A stretch of DNA of 64,000 nucleotides from Takashimella koratensis (GCA_003116875.1 BCKT01000003.1:251143-315142); one strand, 5' to 3'. Positions 45,988 through 58,843 are shown, counted from the first letter of the stretch. Notes: a model not told the origin generated them from the letters alone. Translations and numbers: made by a program.

Positions 45988-46864
45988 TGTTGTAGTCAGA
46001 GGGAAGGGACGTGGGAGTCGGAGAGAATGAGGGTGAGGGGAGGTAAGATAGAAAGGAATGGAGGAAAGAAGGGTAGTTGAAGCGGGTACTTGTACCAGTA
46101 AGATTTGTTAGGAGTTTGAATCAAGACGACAAGATCTGGGTCGGCAAAGACAAGTTTGGCGCTTGGGCCGCCGCCTGCAGCCACAACCCAGCACTGTACC
46201 GCAGGTATCACCACAATCACCACCTCGTCACCTCGTCGCTTCATCTCGGGTCACCCGGTCCTCTGTCGTCTCCGTCTCATTGCCATCACAACCTCATCCA
46301 ACTTCCACCTTTCCTCGTCTCACCTTGTTCGTTTCCGATGCTTCCCGCACAGATCGAAAATGTACGTACATCTTCCGCCCAACATCACCCATCAGCCATC
46401 ACTGCCTACTCACACCCACAGACCAGCGATATCCGGAACCTAATCGAAATATTCCGTCACATGGTCTGTGCTCGAGTCGGGGCCTCGAGAAAACCCCTCG
46501 TCTCACTGTTCGTTTCCAGGGTTACGTTTTCCCTTCATTCTGATGTTCTGATGATCAAGGCGCAAGGGGTCTCTGCGATCGGTCCGCTCCCTGCTGTACC
46601 CCGCCTTGGAGAGAATACAGTCCAGTGAAAGAAAAGAAGCGTCGTAAAAACTAGAAAATCTATAAACATGATTTGATCTGATCCTGATTCCGATCTACGC
46701 TCGAGCCTTTGCCGACTCACTTGGGGACTTTCCAGTCCCCCCGAGCTCTACTCGAGTCCACTCACACACTAGACTCTACCTTCTCCCCTTACCCCCTGTC
46801 CTCTCACTCCCCATCTTCCTTGCCTCCATGCATCTTTTCCCAGTTTACGCGAGCAATGAGAGAC
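45988..46864. other. intergenic region, no supported gene
   Basis: Promoter of copy E and 3' region of the PTM1-like gene. Open plus-strand frames at 46077-46628 lack any family motif and are C-rich by composition. Confidence 0.45.
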
Positions 46865-49800
46865 CTAATCATCCTTGTCCCTCTCCTCGTCCTTGTACTT
46901 TCCCGCCGCCCCACTTGTTCCTACTTCCTCCTCCCCTTCTTCATCCGAATCATCACCCATTGCAAACACCACGCTCTCCTCTCCTACTTGATGCCGTCCT
47001 TCCTCCCCATGCACATGTCCGCCATTAAACAACCTCTTCTGTTCCCCTCTTCCTTCTCCATGCCCATGCTCGTCATCCTCATCCTCATCGTCATCGGCCT
47101 CGCGGAGGCCAGAGTATCCGCCTTCAACGTCGCCGGCCTCGGCACGTTCAAGAGACCCGATCTCGTAGTCTTCCGCTTCGGCTTCGTCTTGTGCCAGTTC
47201 TTGAGACATTGCGAAGCGCACGTTGTTGGCGGTCTGGATGGGGGAGAACACACGGTCAGCGTAAGCCAGATATTATGAACGAATGAGACGGGACGAGATC
47301 GTGTATTGCTGTTCGAGCGAGCACTCACCGGACGCCAGAGGAAGGCAATGGCAGAGAAGACGGCGAGGTAGATGAATGACAACGACCCGTCCAGCATGAT
47401 CCATCGGTACCTCCAGTTCCTCGGGGCGTAGTCTGAAAGAAGTCAGCTTAGCTTTGCCAATTCCTAGCTACAACTGATAAAGCGCGCTCCTACTCACCCT
47501 CGTCGAGACGGTTGGACAAGCTGATTGACGAAACGACAAAGAACGCTCCAACTGCGATAACGGCAAGAACAAGGATCCTCCAGAGTCGCTGGAACATTTG
47601 TAACTTGAAACGTTGTTTACGGGCTTGCAGGTGAAGGATTGTGCCTGCAAGGTAAAAGAACGATGGGGTGAGCTGATGCGATTGATGGTTTAAGGCGCGG
47701 CAGCTGGACTCACCGTTGAGGCTGACGATGATCCACATGAGGAAAGCGGTGAGGGTGATCGAGAGTGGGAAGATGAGGACAAGGACAATGATAAGGGATG
47801 CGCTCTGGGGGGCGTCAGCTGTGCTCATGGCTAGTGTGAAACGCCTAGCTCACATCCAATTCAACCTCAACCGTTCCGACTGAGTAAAGTACTGTCCCAT
47901 GTCAGCGTCCACATCACAACCTGTACAGATCCAACCTACCTCCAAAGACAAAGTGGAACCCCGTCAACAACCTAACCCTCGTCATGACTGCGCCCAAGCT
48001 CTGCGTGACCACCGACAACCCCATAGCGACAATCAGAAGCAAGAAGAAGCTGAGCGAATTGCGAGCCGCATTGAGGATGGCAATGACGAAGAGGAAAGCG
48101 ATAGAGCTTGCGCCGCCGCCGTGTTTATTGATGTAGCGGTAGTAGGTGAATTGAGCGAGCATCTCGATCACGAGGAAGATGATTGTTCCGGAGATGTAGT
48201 ATTGCATAGGCCTGGGGAGTGTCAGATGGGTCCGTGGGTGCGACATCTTGTATCGGAATCAAAGAGTAGGCGAGACTTACAGAAGCTCGCGGTAGTGTTG
48301 GAAGCAGAGGAACCCCCAGCCAGCAGCGAGGATGAGGTAGACGATACTCAGCACGCCGTAGAGCTGTTCAATAATTCAGCAGAGTTCAGCGTTGCTCTCA
48401 GCGTAACAGAGGACAATATTTTCGCCCATAGCCAAACTCACGCCGATTTTTGGGTACTCGACAGCCGGGAGCTCGCCTTCAAACGTATTGTGGAACAAGA
48501 CAAAGCCCTGATACTCTGCGTGCGTTGCCGAGGACTGACGCTTGAAGAGGACGTCATTTCGGCGCGACGAAACGAGTGTAACGGGAACGACGCCTGGGTA
48601 TATAAAGTTAGCATGCTCAAGGTGTATTCGAGGGGGGCACGACGAAGTGCCTGGGACGCTGTCTGGACTTACCGACACAGTAGTAGCCCGTCTTGGGGAC
48701 AGCGTAGGAGATTGGAGCAAAGTACTTGACGGTCCCTGACCCGGAGCTAGAGCTGGAGCTGGAAGAGCCCGTGGATAAACTGGCAGCTCCGTTCGAGCCG
48801 CCAGTGACTACTGCGTCGATCTTGGCTGGTTTAGCTGCTGCCTTCGCCGCTGTAGTCGTCGTTGCTGGGGCGGTGGTACTGATGCTAGTGACATCGTCCT
48901 CGGCCTCGGTATCGTCTCCGCTTCCACCAAAGCCAAACCATCCCCTCTTGCCGCTCTTCAATGCTTTGACAGCCTTGGCAGCTTTGGATTTGACCTCCTC
49001 TCCCTCTCCCACACCGCTGAAGGCATCATCAAACTCTCCGAACTCTCCATCGATCTCACCCAACACGCCCCCATCCTCTACATCCTCTTCATCTTCTCCA
49101 AACACCCCATCGACACCGGTCTCTTCCTCGACGTCCGCGGAACTCGTCGTCGTTCCGTACATTGCCGAGGTGGAAGTTGAGGTCGGCGCGTACTCGTCGT
49201 CGTCATCAGAAGAAGGGGAAGGGAAGGAAGACGCATCGAATTGGAGAGCGGAAGTGAAGATTGAGGTCGAGGACAGGTTCACACCCGTAGGAAGGGAGGT
49301 GATGAATGAACCAAGGCTCCCAGAGGAACAGAGACCCGAGCGGACTGAGGGAGGTCAGTCAGGAGTTTACAGCGGAAGTGAGGGAGGGTTCGAGAGAGTT
49401 TGATGATAAAGCTCACCAGCAGATGTCGTGCAGATGTATGTTTTCTGGGCACTAGTCAGCTACGCGGGTGAGGACAGTATGGCAGCTGAGAAACCACTCA
49501 CAGGACGATACTCGCCGTCGACGGTGTTGCCCGTCTCCACGCCGAGGTACGACACATCACTCCATTCGTAGATGACGAGCGCGACTTGGCCGGCGGAGGC
49601 TTCGTTGAACCCGACTGTGAGAAGTCAACTCTGCACCTGATACTGCGATACGACAAACAACGATGCTACATCTAGAGCCGAATCCACGGCTCTTACAATC
49701 ATTCACAGGTGGAGAGGACAGATTGGTCGTGGTCAAGCTAAACTCACCTTCGATATAGGCAGTCTTACCGCCGTACATGCCCGAGCATACTTCTCGGTAC

Positions 49801-50010
49801 GGGTCGGTGTCTTTGATCGCGACTGTGGGGGTGGGTCAGGACCGTGCCGTGAGAAAGTGTACCAGAGGAGGCCAAAGAAGAGGAGGAGAGGAAGAAGCGT
49901 GTAAGATGTGAGCTATGAGGGGTAGGACGTGGGGCGTGGAACGTACCGGTGTATGCAAGCGCTGAGGACGCTGCGCCCAGGCTGAGGAGGCCGAGGAGGC
50001 CGACGCGCAT
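46865..50010 (-). CDS. PTM1-like lumenal-domain seven-TM protein (GOST/lung 7TM family)
   Basis: Thirteen exons give 735 residues: 49947-50010, 49748-49822, 49502-49614, 49417-49444, 48673-49344, 48442-48593, 48281-48363, 47940-48211, 47854-47891, 47714-47804, 47498-47644, 47329-47432 and 46865-47233. A signal peptide (MRVGLLGLLSLGAASSALA) leads into a lumenal domain with a conserved beginning (VCSGMYGG, VGFNEASAGQVALVIYEW). A long Asp/Ser/Thr/Lys-rich insert follows at about 110-290. FVLFHNTFEGELPAVEYPKIG leads into seven TM segments from about residue 369, then a Glu/Asp-rich cytoplasmic tail. PTM1/TMEM87-type proteins work in Golgi and endosome traffic. The signal peptide decides the start. 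Divergent from PPT1 across 1.4 kb. Confidence 0.88.
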
Positions 50011-51382
50011 GGCGAAGGGAATGGGAGTAAGGTTGAAGACGATTGTTCAAATTGTGCGACAGATCAAGTATGACGTCGAGACTGAGCTCCCAGATGAGCG
50101 TGTTCGGAGTGTCGAGGTAGGATGGATGACTGAGAAGTGAGGAGTTGGAAGTTGACCGACGTCGAGGAGAATGGAACAAACGTGAGAGTCGAATGATGAG
50201 CGCTCTCGACGCCGACACAATGGATGTGGATTTCGTTTTCGCGGGATCGACTGGGCTCTTGGCGAGCGAGGGGGAGGGTGAAGAGGGTGAGAGAGGGAGA
50301 GGGTTAGAGTCGAGAGGGATGATGACTGTGGTGGAGGATGGTGGTGAGGGTGAGAGAGACGAGTGAGACGAGTGAGACGAGTGAGAGTGGCTTCCCGAGA
50401 CGCTGCGGGGAGACACTGCGACGGGATGACCCCAGGCACGCGGCTGCCACGTGGCGAGCAAGACAGGCAAACAGGAAAGGGCCAGCAAAGAGGGGGAAAG
50501 TGAACGGAGAGGAGTAAAAACGGGGTAGGAAGTAGCATTGATGTATCCTCGGGGAGGTCATATGCATAGCAAACATGGATACGCGAGGTGAGGGGGAGGT
50601 TGGGAAGGGGGGATGACGAGAGGCGCGTATGGAGGAGACCAGGGGCAGCTGGGAGGACGGTAGTGCTTCCTGCCCTCTCACTCCGCTGCCAGATACCGCA
50701 GTGGTTATCAGATTCGACACACACTGTCGCCTCTGTATGGTCAGTTAGACGTCGTGCGCATCTCTCCCTCAGCTGCGATCTCATCATCTTGAGCGCATGA
50801 GGTTGGAATCGTCTGAGAAGACAAGTATGCTCTGCTTGACCCAAGTCGTGAAATATCTCGTTCATGTAACAAAGTCACAAAGGAGTGGTCCGTGCCACGT
50901 CGATAGCTCCCGACCCACCGTCTCTGTTTCCACCTTTCCAGACCTCTCTAGAAGGTTTTAAATCTGCTTGCTGGTGTCAGCTAAGAGGGCAAGGTAGCAT
51001 GGGAGACTGTAGCTAGGTAGCTCCGCTGCGATCGCCGCTCGTCGCGTCGCCACTAGCCACACGCAGCCAGTACGACACGTAGAGTAGGATCGGGCGTAAC
51101 AACCCGTCAACTGGTCTTCTCTGTACACTCAGGTGTAGCCTCATGCATAGCCTAGATCTCTGTGGGGTTAAGAGACGAGAAAGCTAGGTGAAAGCGGCTG
51201 TGGTTGTGGTTGTGAGGTCGCGTGCGGTAATAGGCAGACTACTGTCACTAACCTTGAACCCGCACGATCGTCACTCTTTTTTTCAACTTCAGGGCCAATC
51301 CTTTTTTTCCTCTCAACCATCCCATCCTCCATCCTCCTCCATCCTCTTCACCACCTCAACCTCCTTCACTCACTCAGTCACC
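50011..51382. promoter_or_regulatory. divergent promoter region between PTM1-like gene and PPT1
   Basis: 1.4 kb with no supported gene. A GACGAGTGA 9-mer repeated three times lies at about 50358-50386. A T-rich/C-rich stretch (51279-51370) lies just before the PPT1 ATG. Confidence 0.45.
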
Positions 51383-54300
51383 ATGTCCACCGCCGAGCTC
51401 AAGGGCTCCCTCGCATCCATCATCACCGGCACTTCCGACTCACCTATCGCCCCTGCCCCCGGTGCCGGTGCCGATCCCGCTTCGTCCACCGCTTCGAGCA
51501 GTTCGAATGGAACAGCGTTGGATGATGATATCACGCCGTTTCCTTCACCTGTCCTCTCGGCGCGATCTCTCGCTGGTCTCTCATGTACGTCTGCGACCTC
51601 GACTATGCTCTCTTCTCCCTCCTTCATTCCTCATCTTCATCCCCTCGCCCCTCTCCCTCGCTCTCTAATCTCTCTCTCATCAACTGCGCCAAACCTTACC
51701 TTCCGATCGAGATAAGAACCTCGGAGACCGTTTGAACCATTCACCCATCTCTTCTCCAAACCAAGCTAACAAACTCTCCAGTATCATCTGATGGCGAGCT
51801 CGAGCCTGAGGTTGACGAGAACCGCGTGATCACGGATACCGATCGAGAAGAGGCTCTTGCGCTCAAAGCGAAAGCTAACAAGGCGTTTGCGGGTGAGTCA
51901 ACCTTTTGCTCAACCACTTGGCTAGAGTTGGCGAGCGAGGAGAGAAGACTATGGGGTTGTCTTCATTCTCGATTCTTGTGGAATCGTGAAAATTGCCATC
52001 TGCCGTCGCTTCCAGCCGCTTTTAGCCGCTTCACGTCGCCCCCATCTCTCCCCAACCTGACCTACCTAAACCTACCCCACTCTACAACATGTCATCCAAC
52101 CACTGACACCCCGCTTAGACAAAGACTTCAACCTCTCGATCGACCTGTACACCCAAGCGATCGCACTAAATCCGAAAGAATCGACATTCTGGAACAACCG
52201 AGCCATGTCGAAAGCTAAGATGGAGGAGCATGGTGGTGCAATCTCGGATGCTAGTGAGTGTACCTCATCGTTTAGGCCCTTGCTTTGATATTCTCTCTCC
52301 TCTTGTTCCACCTTCACTACTCGCTTATATCTACTCTCTGTGCACGTCATCCTCTTCGCCCTGCTCTAAACCCTCGCTACCGCCCTACGCACTCATTTGG
52401 TAGCCGCTAAATTCCCTTAGCCAAGGCCGTCGAGCTCAACCCGAAATACGCCAAAGCCTTCTACCGCCGAGGTCTATCTTACTTGTCCATCTTGAGACCT
52501 ACCGATGCCGTTCCAGACTTCAAGGCCGCGTTGGCTATTGATCCGAATAACAAGGCGATTAGGGAACAACTTACTGCGACTGTCAAGCTTATCCGCCGGA
52601 TCGAGTTTGAAAAGGTATGTTCAACTCTTCGTCTGATTTGCTCCTCTCCTTCGTTGTCTCGAGCCGCGTTTCTTCCCTCCACTAGATCCGCCTCTGCTCT
52701 TTTCACTGTCTTCTTTCCCCCCACTGTCCTTGTTGACCCCTCTCTAGGCGATCTCAGTCGGCGAAACCGAATCTGCATCCTCCAAATGCCTTTCCCAAAT
52801 CGCCTCTGGTTCCTGCCCACTCGACACCCCTTCCCAACCCTCATCCGAACCTTCCATGCCGCTCCCCTTGATTCCATCCGACCCGAACGCGCGGTACTCT
52901 CCCTCTCTCGAGTTCGTGGAAGGCATGATTGCGAGTTTCAAGAGCGGTGGGAAACTCCCCAAACGAGTAGTTTGGGAGATCGCGCTGGGTGTAAAGGATG
53001 TCGTGGATAAAGAGAGAAGTATGGTCGAGGTCACGGTTCCAGAGGGAGTGACTTGCGATGTTGTCGGGGACAGTGAGTAGGATTTGGGCAAGGGATTTGG
53101 TTGAGACTGAGAAGACAAAAACTGACTTCCCACAGCCCACGGAGTATGTTGTTACCTGCACTCGGACCAGCTCTTTGCTAACCCCTGCAGCAATTCTACG
53201 ATCTCTGCAACTTGTTATCCATCATCGGCGCTCCTTCCGAGACCCACATGATCGTCTTCAACGGTGAGTTCTGAACCCTAACTCTAGCCACCCAGTCACC
53301 CTAAAATTCCTGCCATTGTCTCCATCCATCTCTCCTATAAACTCGCACGAACCGTACTGAGACTGTACTGATGTCTCGTCACTACTTTATACAACCGTTA
53401 GGCGACTTTGTCGATCGAGGGTCGTGGTCGGTCGAAGTGGTGCTCACGCTCTTTGCGTACAAGTGGTTGTACCCACATCGAGTGTTCTTGAATCGCGGGA
53501 ACCACGAGACGAGCGGTGAGTAATAACGGCGAGGGAAGCTCGGTGGTTTGAGAACTGAGAATGAGGCACTGATCAACGGCAGATATGAACAAGGTGTATG
53601 GGTTCGAAGGAGAGTGCAAGGCCAAGCATGGCGAGATGACTTACAAGCTATTTGCCGATGTCTTCACAGCACGTAAGTTGACTCTACCCCTTATTTCACT
53701 TACCCCCTCCTGTTATCCCCTTCTTGAGATTTCTGCTGATCCTTGTTTTCTTTCTCGTATCTCTTTTCTTCAGTCCCACTCGCGACCTTACTTTCGTCAT
53801 CTCTCCCACCCCGCTCCCTCAAATCCGAAGGTTCCAAACCCGCCATCCTACACGAAAACAAAAAACGTTACTTTGTTGTTCATGGTGGTCCACCAGTATC
53901 TAAAGATGGGGTTTTATTGGAGGAGATTGCAAAGATTGATCGATATGGAAGACAGCCGGGTCAGGAGGGGATCATGTGCGAGTTGTTGTGGACGGATCCG
54001 CAGGAGCAGATGGGCCGGGGTCCTTCGAAACGAGTGAGTAACGTCCTCGCGAAAACCAGAGTCGCCAGTATCCCTCTTAGCCTGATCGCAAGCCCTTCGA
54101 AGGGAGACGATAAGCTAACACGCCCCAGGGTGTTGGCCTCGGTTTCGGTCCCGACGTCACACGCCGCTGGTGTGAACTTAACGGAATCACAGCAGTCATT
54201 AGGTCTCATGAAGTTCGTGCAGATGGGTACGCGATCGAACATGATGGTTTGTGTATCACGACTTTCTCGTGTCCGAATTACTGCGATTCAGTTGGGAACC

Positions 54301-54611
54301 AGGTGAGTAATGGTCAAGCGGCGGAGCCGCGGAAAGGCGGAGCGTCAGCGACGCCGTGGTGATACTGGACCACGGGGCACTTTATTTAAGAATTGAGCTG
54401 ATGGATAACCTCAAATCACCCCGATCAAACCCTACTCCACCTACCCCACCCCACCCGTCCCACCCGTCCCACCCGTCCCACACTACCACAGGCCGCATAC
54501 GTCAAGATGCAGGCGGATGGAACTCTGTCGTATCACCAATTCGCAGCTGTCCCTCACCCGGACGTCAAGCCAATGGCGTACAGTTCTGGCTTTGGGTTCA
54601 TGGGCTTGTAA
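51383..54611 (+). CDS. PPT1: TPR-containing serine/threonine protein phosphatase 5
   Basis: Twelve exons give 601 residues: 51383-51584, 51782-51892, 52119-52253, 52421-52614, 52748-53072, 53136-53143, 53191-53263, 53402-53515, 53583-53672, 53774-54033, 54129-54302 and 54492-54611. After an 80-residue Ala/Ser/Pro-rich leader come TPR repeats ([47 protein letters not shown]), which in PP5 bind Hsp90. A linker leads to the PPP catalytic domain: GDTHGQ (metal), [37 protein letters not shown], and [13 protein letters not shown] near the end. Substrates in yeast include Hsp90. Exon 6 is only 8 nt and encodes the His-Gly of the metal-binding motif. All catalytic residues are present. The leader is longer than in animal PP5. 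Confidence 0.95.
54450..54481. repeat. CCCACCCGT 9-mer x3 in the last PPT1 intron
   Basis: Three head-to-tail copies lie just upstream of the acceptor at 54490-54491, adding C-rich sequence to its pyrimidine tract. Confidence 0.7.
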
Positions 54612-56562
54612 ATCGTTCGATGGCGCCGACAGCGATATCGCTCGTGCCGACTACCGATCTATTCGAATCGTATTGCCCGCGTAACCTCGAAGACGACGCT
54701 GGCTACTCGATTTGCAGCCTAGTTACAATCTAAACGATTCCAAGTTCACCAAACCTGCTCGGAATACCTTTGGACCTCTGGACTCAAATTTATGTCGATA
54801 TCAATCATTTCATCTTACCTCGCATGTGTCACTGCATTCTGCCCTCTCCCCTCTCTACATTTCCACGTTTCCACGTCCCGACGTCCCCATGTCCTCATCT
54901 CCCCCTAACTCTGTTCGACTTTCGTCATGCTTCATGCTTCATGCTTCATACGTCACGGGCACCAACCTACTTTAACCCTTTTATCTCATGATCCTTTTCC
55001 TGCCGGCCACGCTCCTCATTCAACCTGTCTAGACCCCATGCATTGCCCTTCATTGCCCTTCACTGCGCTTTGGCTCGTCCTTGCCTGCTCTCTACCACCT
55101 GCCGGGTGTCGGGTGTCGGGTGCCGGGTGTCGGGTGCCTTCTCCCGTCTGCCGCGTGCCCGCCGCGGGCCCGCCGCCTATGGTCTGCAGCCCGCAGTCCG
55201 TAGTCTGCATCACAACTAGCTCCTTCTCCATCTCAAGTCACAAAGAACCGAACAACCGAAGAACCAAGCGACCCGAGCCCACGCCGAACCCATCTCCGAA
55301 GCACCAGGTTCAAACCCTCTTACGCACTCCCGGACCTCCGGTGGATCCAAAATGTTCCAAAACACGAGAAAAAAAAATATCTCGGTCGCCGAGATCACGG
55401 TGTTTTTTTACCAAACGGTTCATGTATGTAGATAGATGGCCGTCTCCGCGTGGGTCCCGGGTGGCCCTACGGCGCCCGGAGAGAAACAAAGTCCAGGCTT
55501 TCAATTTAGGTGGTCTTGGCATTGACACCGCGCCAAACGGTAAATCATTCAAGGTAGTCTATGTAGATAGCTTTTGTGGAACTTGTAGGTACTTTGTCTA
55601 GTCCCAAGGCTGATCTTCCCTTGGACATGGTGTCTTGTCCCTACCCTCGCCCCTGCTTCACGCGCGTCTGCTCATGTCCTAATCCTGTAATCTCGGACCT
55701 GCCTCTCCCACTCCAGCTCAAGATCTAACCTCTTCTACTGGTGCCACCCACCCTTGTCCCACCTGCTATTCCCAACCGTTCCCACCATCCCCGGCCCAGG
55801 CCCAGGCACCAGGTCCCTCTTCGCACTTTGACGTAGTCGCGCGAGATCCCCTGGCTCGTCTCCTCTCTTTCATTTCTCCAGAGTACATCTTGAACCCCAG
55901 CTAGGGAATACGAATTTGCACTCGACTCTTTCCCCTGTTCCCTTAGGGTTATTATTTGTATTTCCCGGGGCCCGAAACGACAGAGCCGAGTAGTGAACAG
56001 CGTGCGTGTGGACCTGTGTCAAAGTCGCAGCGCCTCGGGCAGGGGGAGGGGGAGCGAGGAAGTAAGTGTACAGTAGACAGGGACCCGGTGTTCATGCATC
56101 GAGTCAAGGATGCGAGCAAAGAAGAACGGATGAGGCCAAGCCCAAAAAGGGGGACAAAGTCAGGGAAAACTAGTTGAATACAAATATAAAAAATCAAATC
56201 GAATCCTCGGAGGAGCGAGCGGGGCCCGAGGGTTAGGTAGAGACAAACAATGTTACCTCGGAGATGGTCACGGACGGGCGAGGGGACGAGAGGGGCGGGC
56301 GGCGAGGGCGGCGAGCAAGGGGATGGAGGGGAGGTGGTTAAGAGTAATCGTTCTGAATACATCTTCTTTCTCTTCTTCTTCTTCTTTTCTTTCATCCTCA
56401 TCCTCTCTACCGTCACTCACGCTCTCGCCACCGGCCCTCTCACCCACTCTCACTTACGCAAACCCACACCACCCACACCCACACCCACACCCCACCCCCA
56501 CCCTCACCCCACCCCTTCCCCTTCCTGCGCTTCCTCCACTCCCCCTTCCCGTACTCATCACC
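54612..56562. other. long intergenic region with short tandem repeats
   Basis: Nearly 2 kb between the PPT1 stop and the second RTA1-like gene. A plus frame at 54927-55601 is open for 224 codons but is Pro/Ser-rich without motifs and is probably not coding. It holds CATGCTT x3 (54926-54949), a CGGGTGY heptamer array (55103-55138) and CACCC-type repeats (56466-56520) before the RTA1-like start. No RNA gene was recognised. Confidence 0.45.
55103..55138. repeat. CGGGTGT/CGGGTGC heptamer array, five copies
   Basis: Five head-to-tail copies of CGGGTGY, followed by related short GC-rich repeats to about 55200. Confidence 0.75.
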
Positions 56563-58077
56563 ATGTCCGAGCTCGTTGGGCGCGCTCTCCTCCTTATCCG
56601 CGCTTCAGCGGACGCCAAAGTCTCTCCATACGGGTACACCCCGTCCCTCGCTTCCACTGCCGCTTACCTTGCCGTCTTCACCATCCTCACAATCGCGCAT
56701 CTCGGTCTTGCTGTCAAATTCAAGTACTGGGCCGCGATCGCGACAATGGGCGCAGGTGGTGCGTTAGAGGTTATTGGATGGGCAGGGAGACTTTGGAGTC
56801 ATGATAATGTTAGGAAATGGAGTCCTTATTTGATGCAGATTTGCTGGTGAGTAACGAGTGAGCGAGCCAGGCAAAGTCCAGCGGAACCGGGGGCGAGCGA
56901 ACGAGACGACACAATCGATGACCAAGGTACCACAGAACAATAGCTGACACTTTCCTCTCCTCTCCTCTTCTCTCCTTCCTACCTCTTTCCTTCCACCCTG
57001 CACCTATCCTCCACCGACTCTTACCTCTTACCTCACGCTTCCCGCTCGTTTCTCGCACGATTCAGTCTCATCCTCGGTCCCGTCTTCTTCTCCGCATGGG
57101 ACTACACTCTCCTTGGCGCTTGTATCTCTCGTCTCGGTCCTCAATACTCCCTCATTCGCCCTAAATGGTACTTGATCATCTTCATCTTCGCCGACGTTGT
57201 ATCCCTCGTCCTTCAAGCGATTGGAGGTGGAGAAGCCGCGGTCAAAGCTCAGAATGGGTCAAACACGAAGACGTTTACGCATGTTAGTGAGTATCCGAGC
57301 CGAGGATTGCGCGGAGCCGGTTGAAAGAGAGTCATTTGGACGGAATCCGATCGAAAGTCGCCTCTAGATTTCAATGAGGAGGGCAGATCTCGGTCAAGAC
57401 GTACCGTGTAGAATAATAGTTAACCCACTCAGTGCTCGCGGGTATCCTCTTCCAACTCGCAACCACTACCATCTTCGTCGTCCTCGCTGTTGACTTCATG
57501 ATTCGAGCGACTTTCAACCGACCTTATTCCCGTCGCTCTGTCCCTACCGATACCGATTCCCCGCCGACTTCTTCCCACTCTGCCGCTCCTTCCTCTGGCG
57601 TCGTCTTCAGCTCTGGAGTCGGCGCTGACGAGGCTGAGAAAGCAAACACTGCCCACCCGGCCCTCGACGATGAGGACAGGGAAAAGTGGTTGAAGAAGTC
57701 TCAGTTGTTGCTCCTTGGTGTGGCTTGGGCAACACTTATGATTTACATTCGAGGAATCTATCGATCAGTTGAGCTGTCACAGGGCTGGACGGGGTATGTG
57801 ATTACCCACGAGGTGAGTTCTGAGGGCACGAGACTGCGCGATAGCGTACGCGAGGGGTCTGGGGAGGAGGTTTCGTCGGCGAGGGTCTGGGCTTAGCGTC
57901 GAGGGAGGAGAAAAGTCAAGCGAGACCTACCACACCCTTTAAAGATTGTACTGACTCAACCCACAGGTCTTCTTCATCTGGCTCGACGGTTTCCCAATGG
58001 TCTTGTGCATGTTCGGACTCCTCGTCGCGCACCCGGGTTGGTTGTTGCCCCGCCGTCAAGGTTGGGGGCGGGCTTAA
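56563..58077 (+). CDS. RTA1-like seven-TM protein (lipid-translocating exporter family), second copy
   Basis: Four exons (56563-56846, 57066-57286, 57433-57812, 57967-58077) give 331 residues. Markers: GALEVIGWAGRLW, FFSAWDYTLLGACISRLGPQYS, DVVSLVLQAIGGGEAA, LAGILFQLATTTIFVVLAVDF and the hallmark RGIYRSVELSQGWTGYV. Seven TM segments are visible. The loop between TM5 and TM6 is rich in Ser/Pro/Asp. Family members sit in plasma membrane or ER and influence resistance to lipophilic toxins or sphingoid-base export; the cargo is unknown. Compared with the copy at 17055-18356, the TM5-TM6 loop is different and the exon number is four instead of six, but the introns after the QIC motif and after TM6-TM7 are shared, so they are old paralogues. 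Confidence 0.93.
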
Positions 58078-58564
58078 CTGAGCCGCTCGCACGGCGAGTG
58101 GCAAGTATAAGCCGAGGCAAGGAGGGTCATGCGTTATTGGCTTGACAAAGCTGTGGAAGCGTTTCGATATCGTAGTAGAAGAACCAGCGTATCTTGTCCC
58201 AATCACCTATCCCCCACCCAAGCCTATCCCGTTTCTCATCACCCTTCTCTTCACACTGACAACAAAACCCACACCGAGCACAGTTTCGTGTCCTCTATAA
58301 CACTTTTATACTCGTAGAATAATGTACGACCGGGTCTTGACCCGTTGCATCTGCGTGTTTCCTTGGACAAACCACGTTTCTCTTTCTTTCAACTCTAACG
58401 CCTTACCCCGATTCCACGTGCGTGCCCAACCGACCTAGGTGTGGTACTCCTTTCCAGCCGAGTGCAGACTCCCGGCCAAACCCCAGCGACGGCCCAGTCG
58501 TCCCCAACCTCACCATCGTCCCCCTCCTCGCGTTAACCCCATCGACGCCACCGATGGGGCGACA
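58078..58564. other. convergent 3' intergenic region
   Basis: Lies between the stops of the RTA1-like gene (plus) and the cupin gene (minus). No gene seen; expected to hold both 3' untranslated regions. Confidence 0.45.
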
Positions 58565-58843
58565 TCACTTCTTCGACTCATACCGAACCCAGATAAACTG
58601 CTTGACACCTTCCACGAGATCCGCATCGTACGGCCCATGGATCATTCCAGGTGGTCGACACGCATACTCCCCTGCTCGGATCCAACGGTCCAGAGATCGA
58701 TCGTAGATTGCCCCAGAGAGAATAAGGACCTCTTCCCTGTGGTGCCAAGTGCGCGCAGACCAAGCGACAGGCGCGAAGAGGTGTCAGCAGTCGACAAGGG
58801 AGCAGGGGGGAAAGGGGAGGGGGGGGGGGGGGGGGGGGAAAAA

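Noticed and set aside
46709..47278. Hydrophobic 189-codon plus frame
   Set aside because: Shadow of the acidic tail exon of the PTM1-like gene on the other strand.
55300..55325. tRNA-like B-box (GGTTCAAACCC)
   Set aside because: Flanks do not pair as a T-stem and no acceptor stem or A-box is found.
54927..55601. Plus frame of 224 codons after PPT1
   Set aside because: Pro/Ser-rich, made partly of tandem repeats, with no motif and no initiation or splice context.
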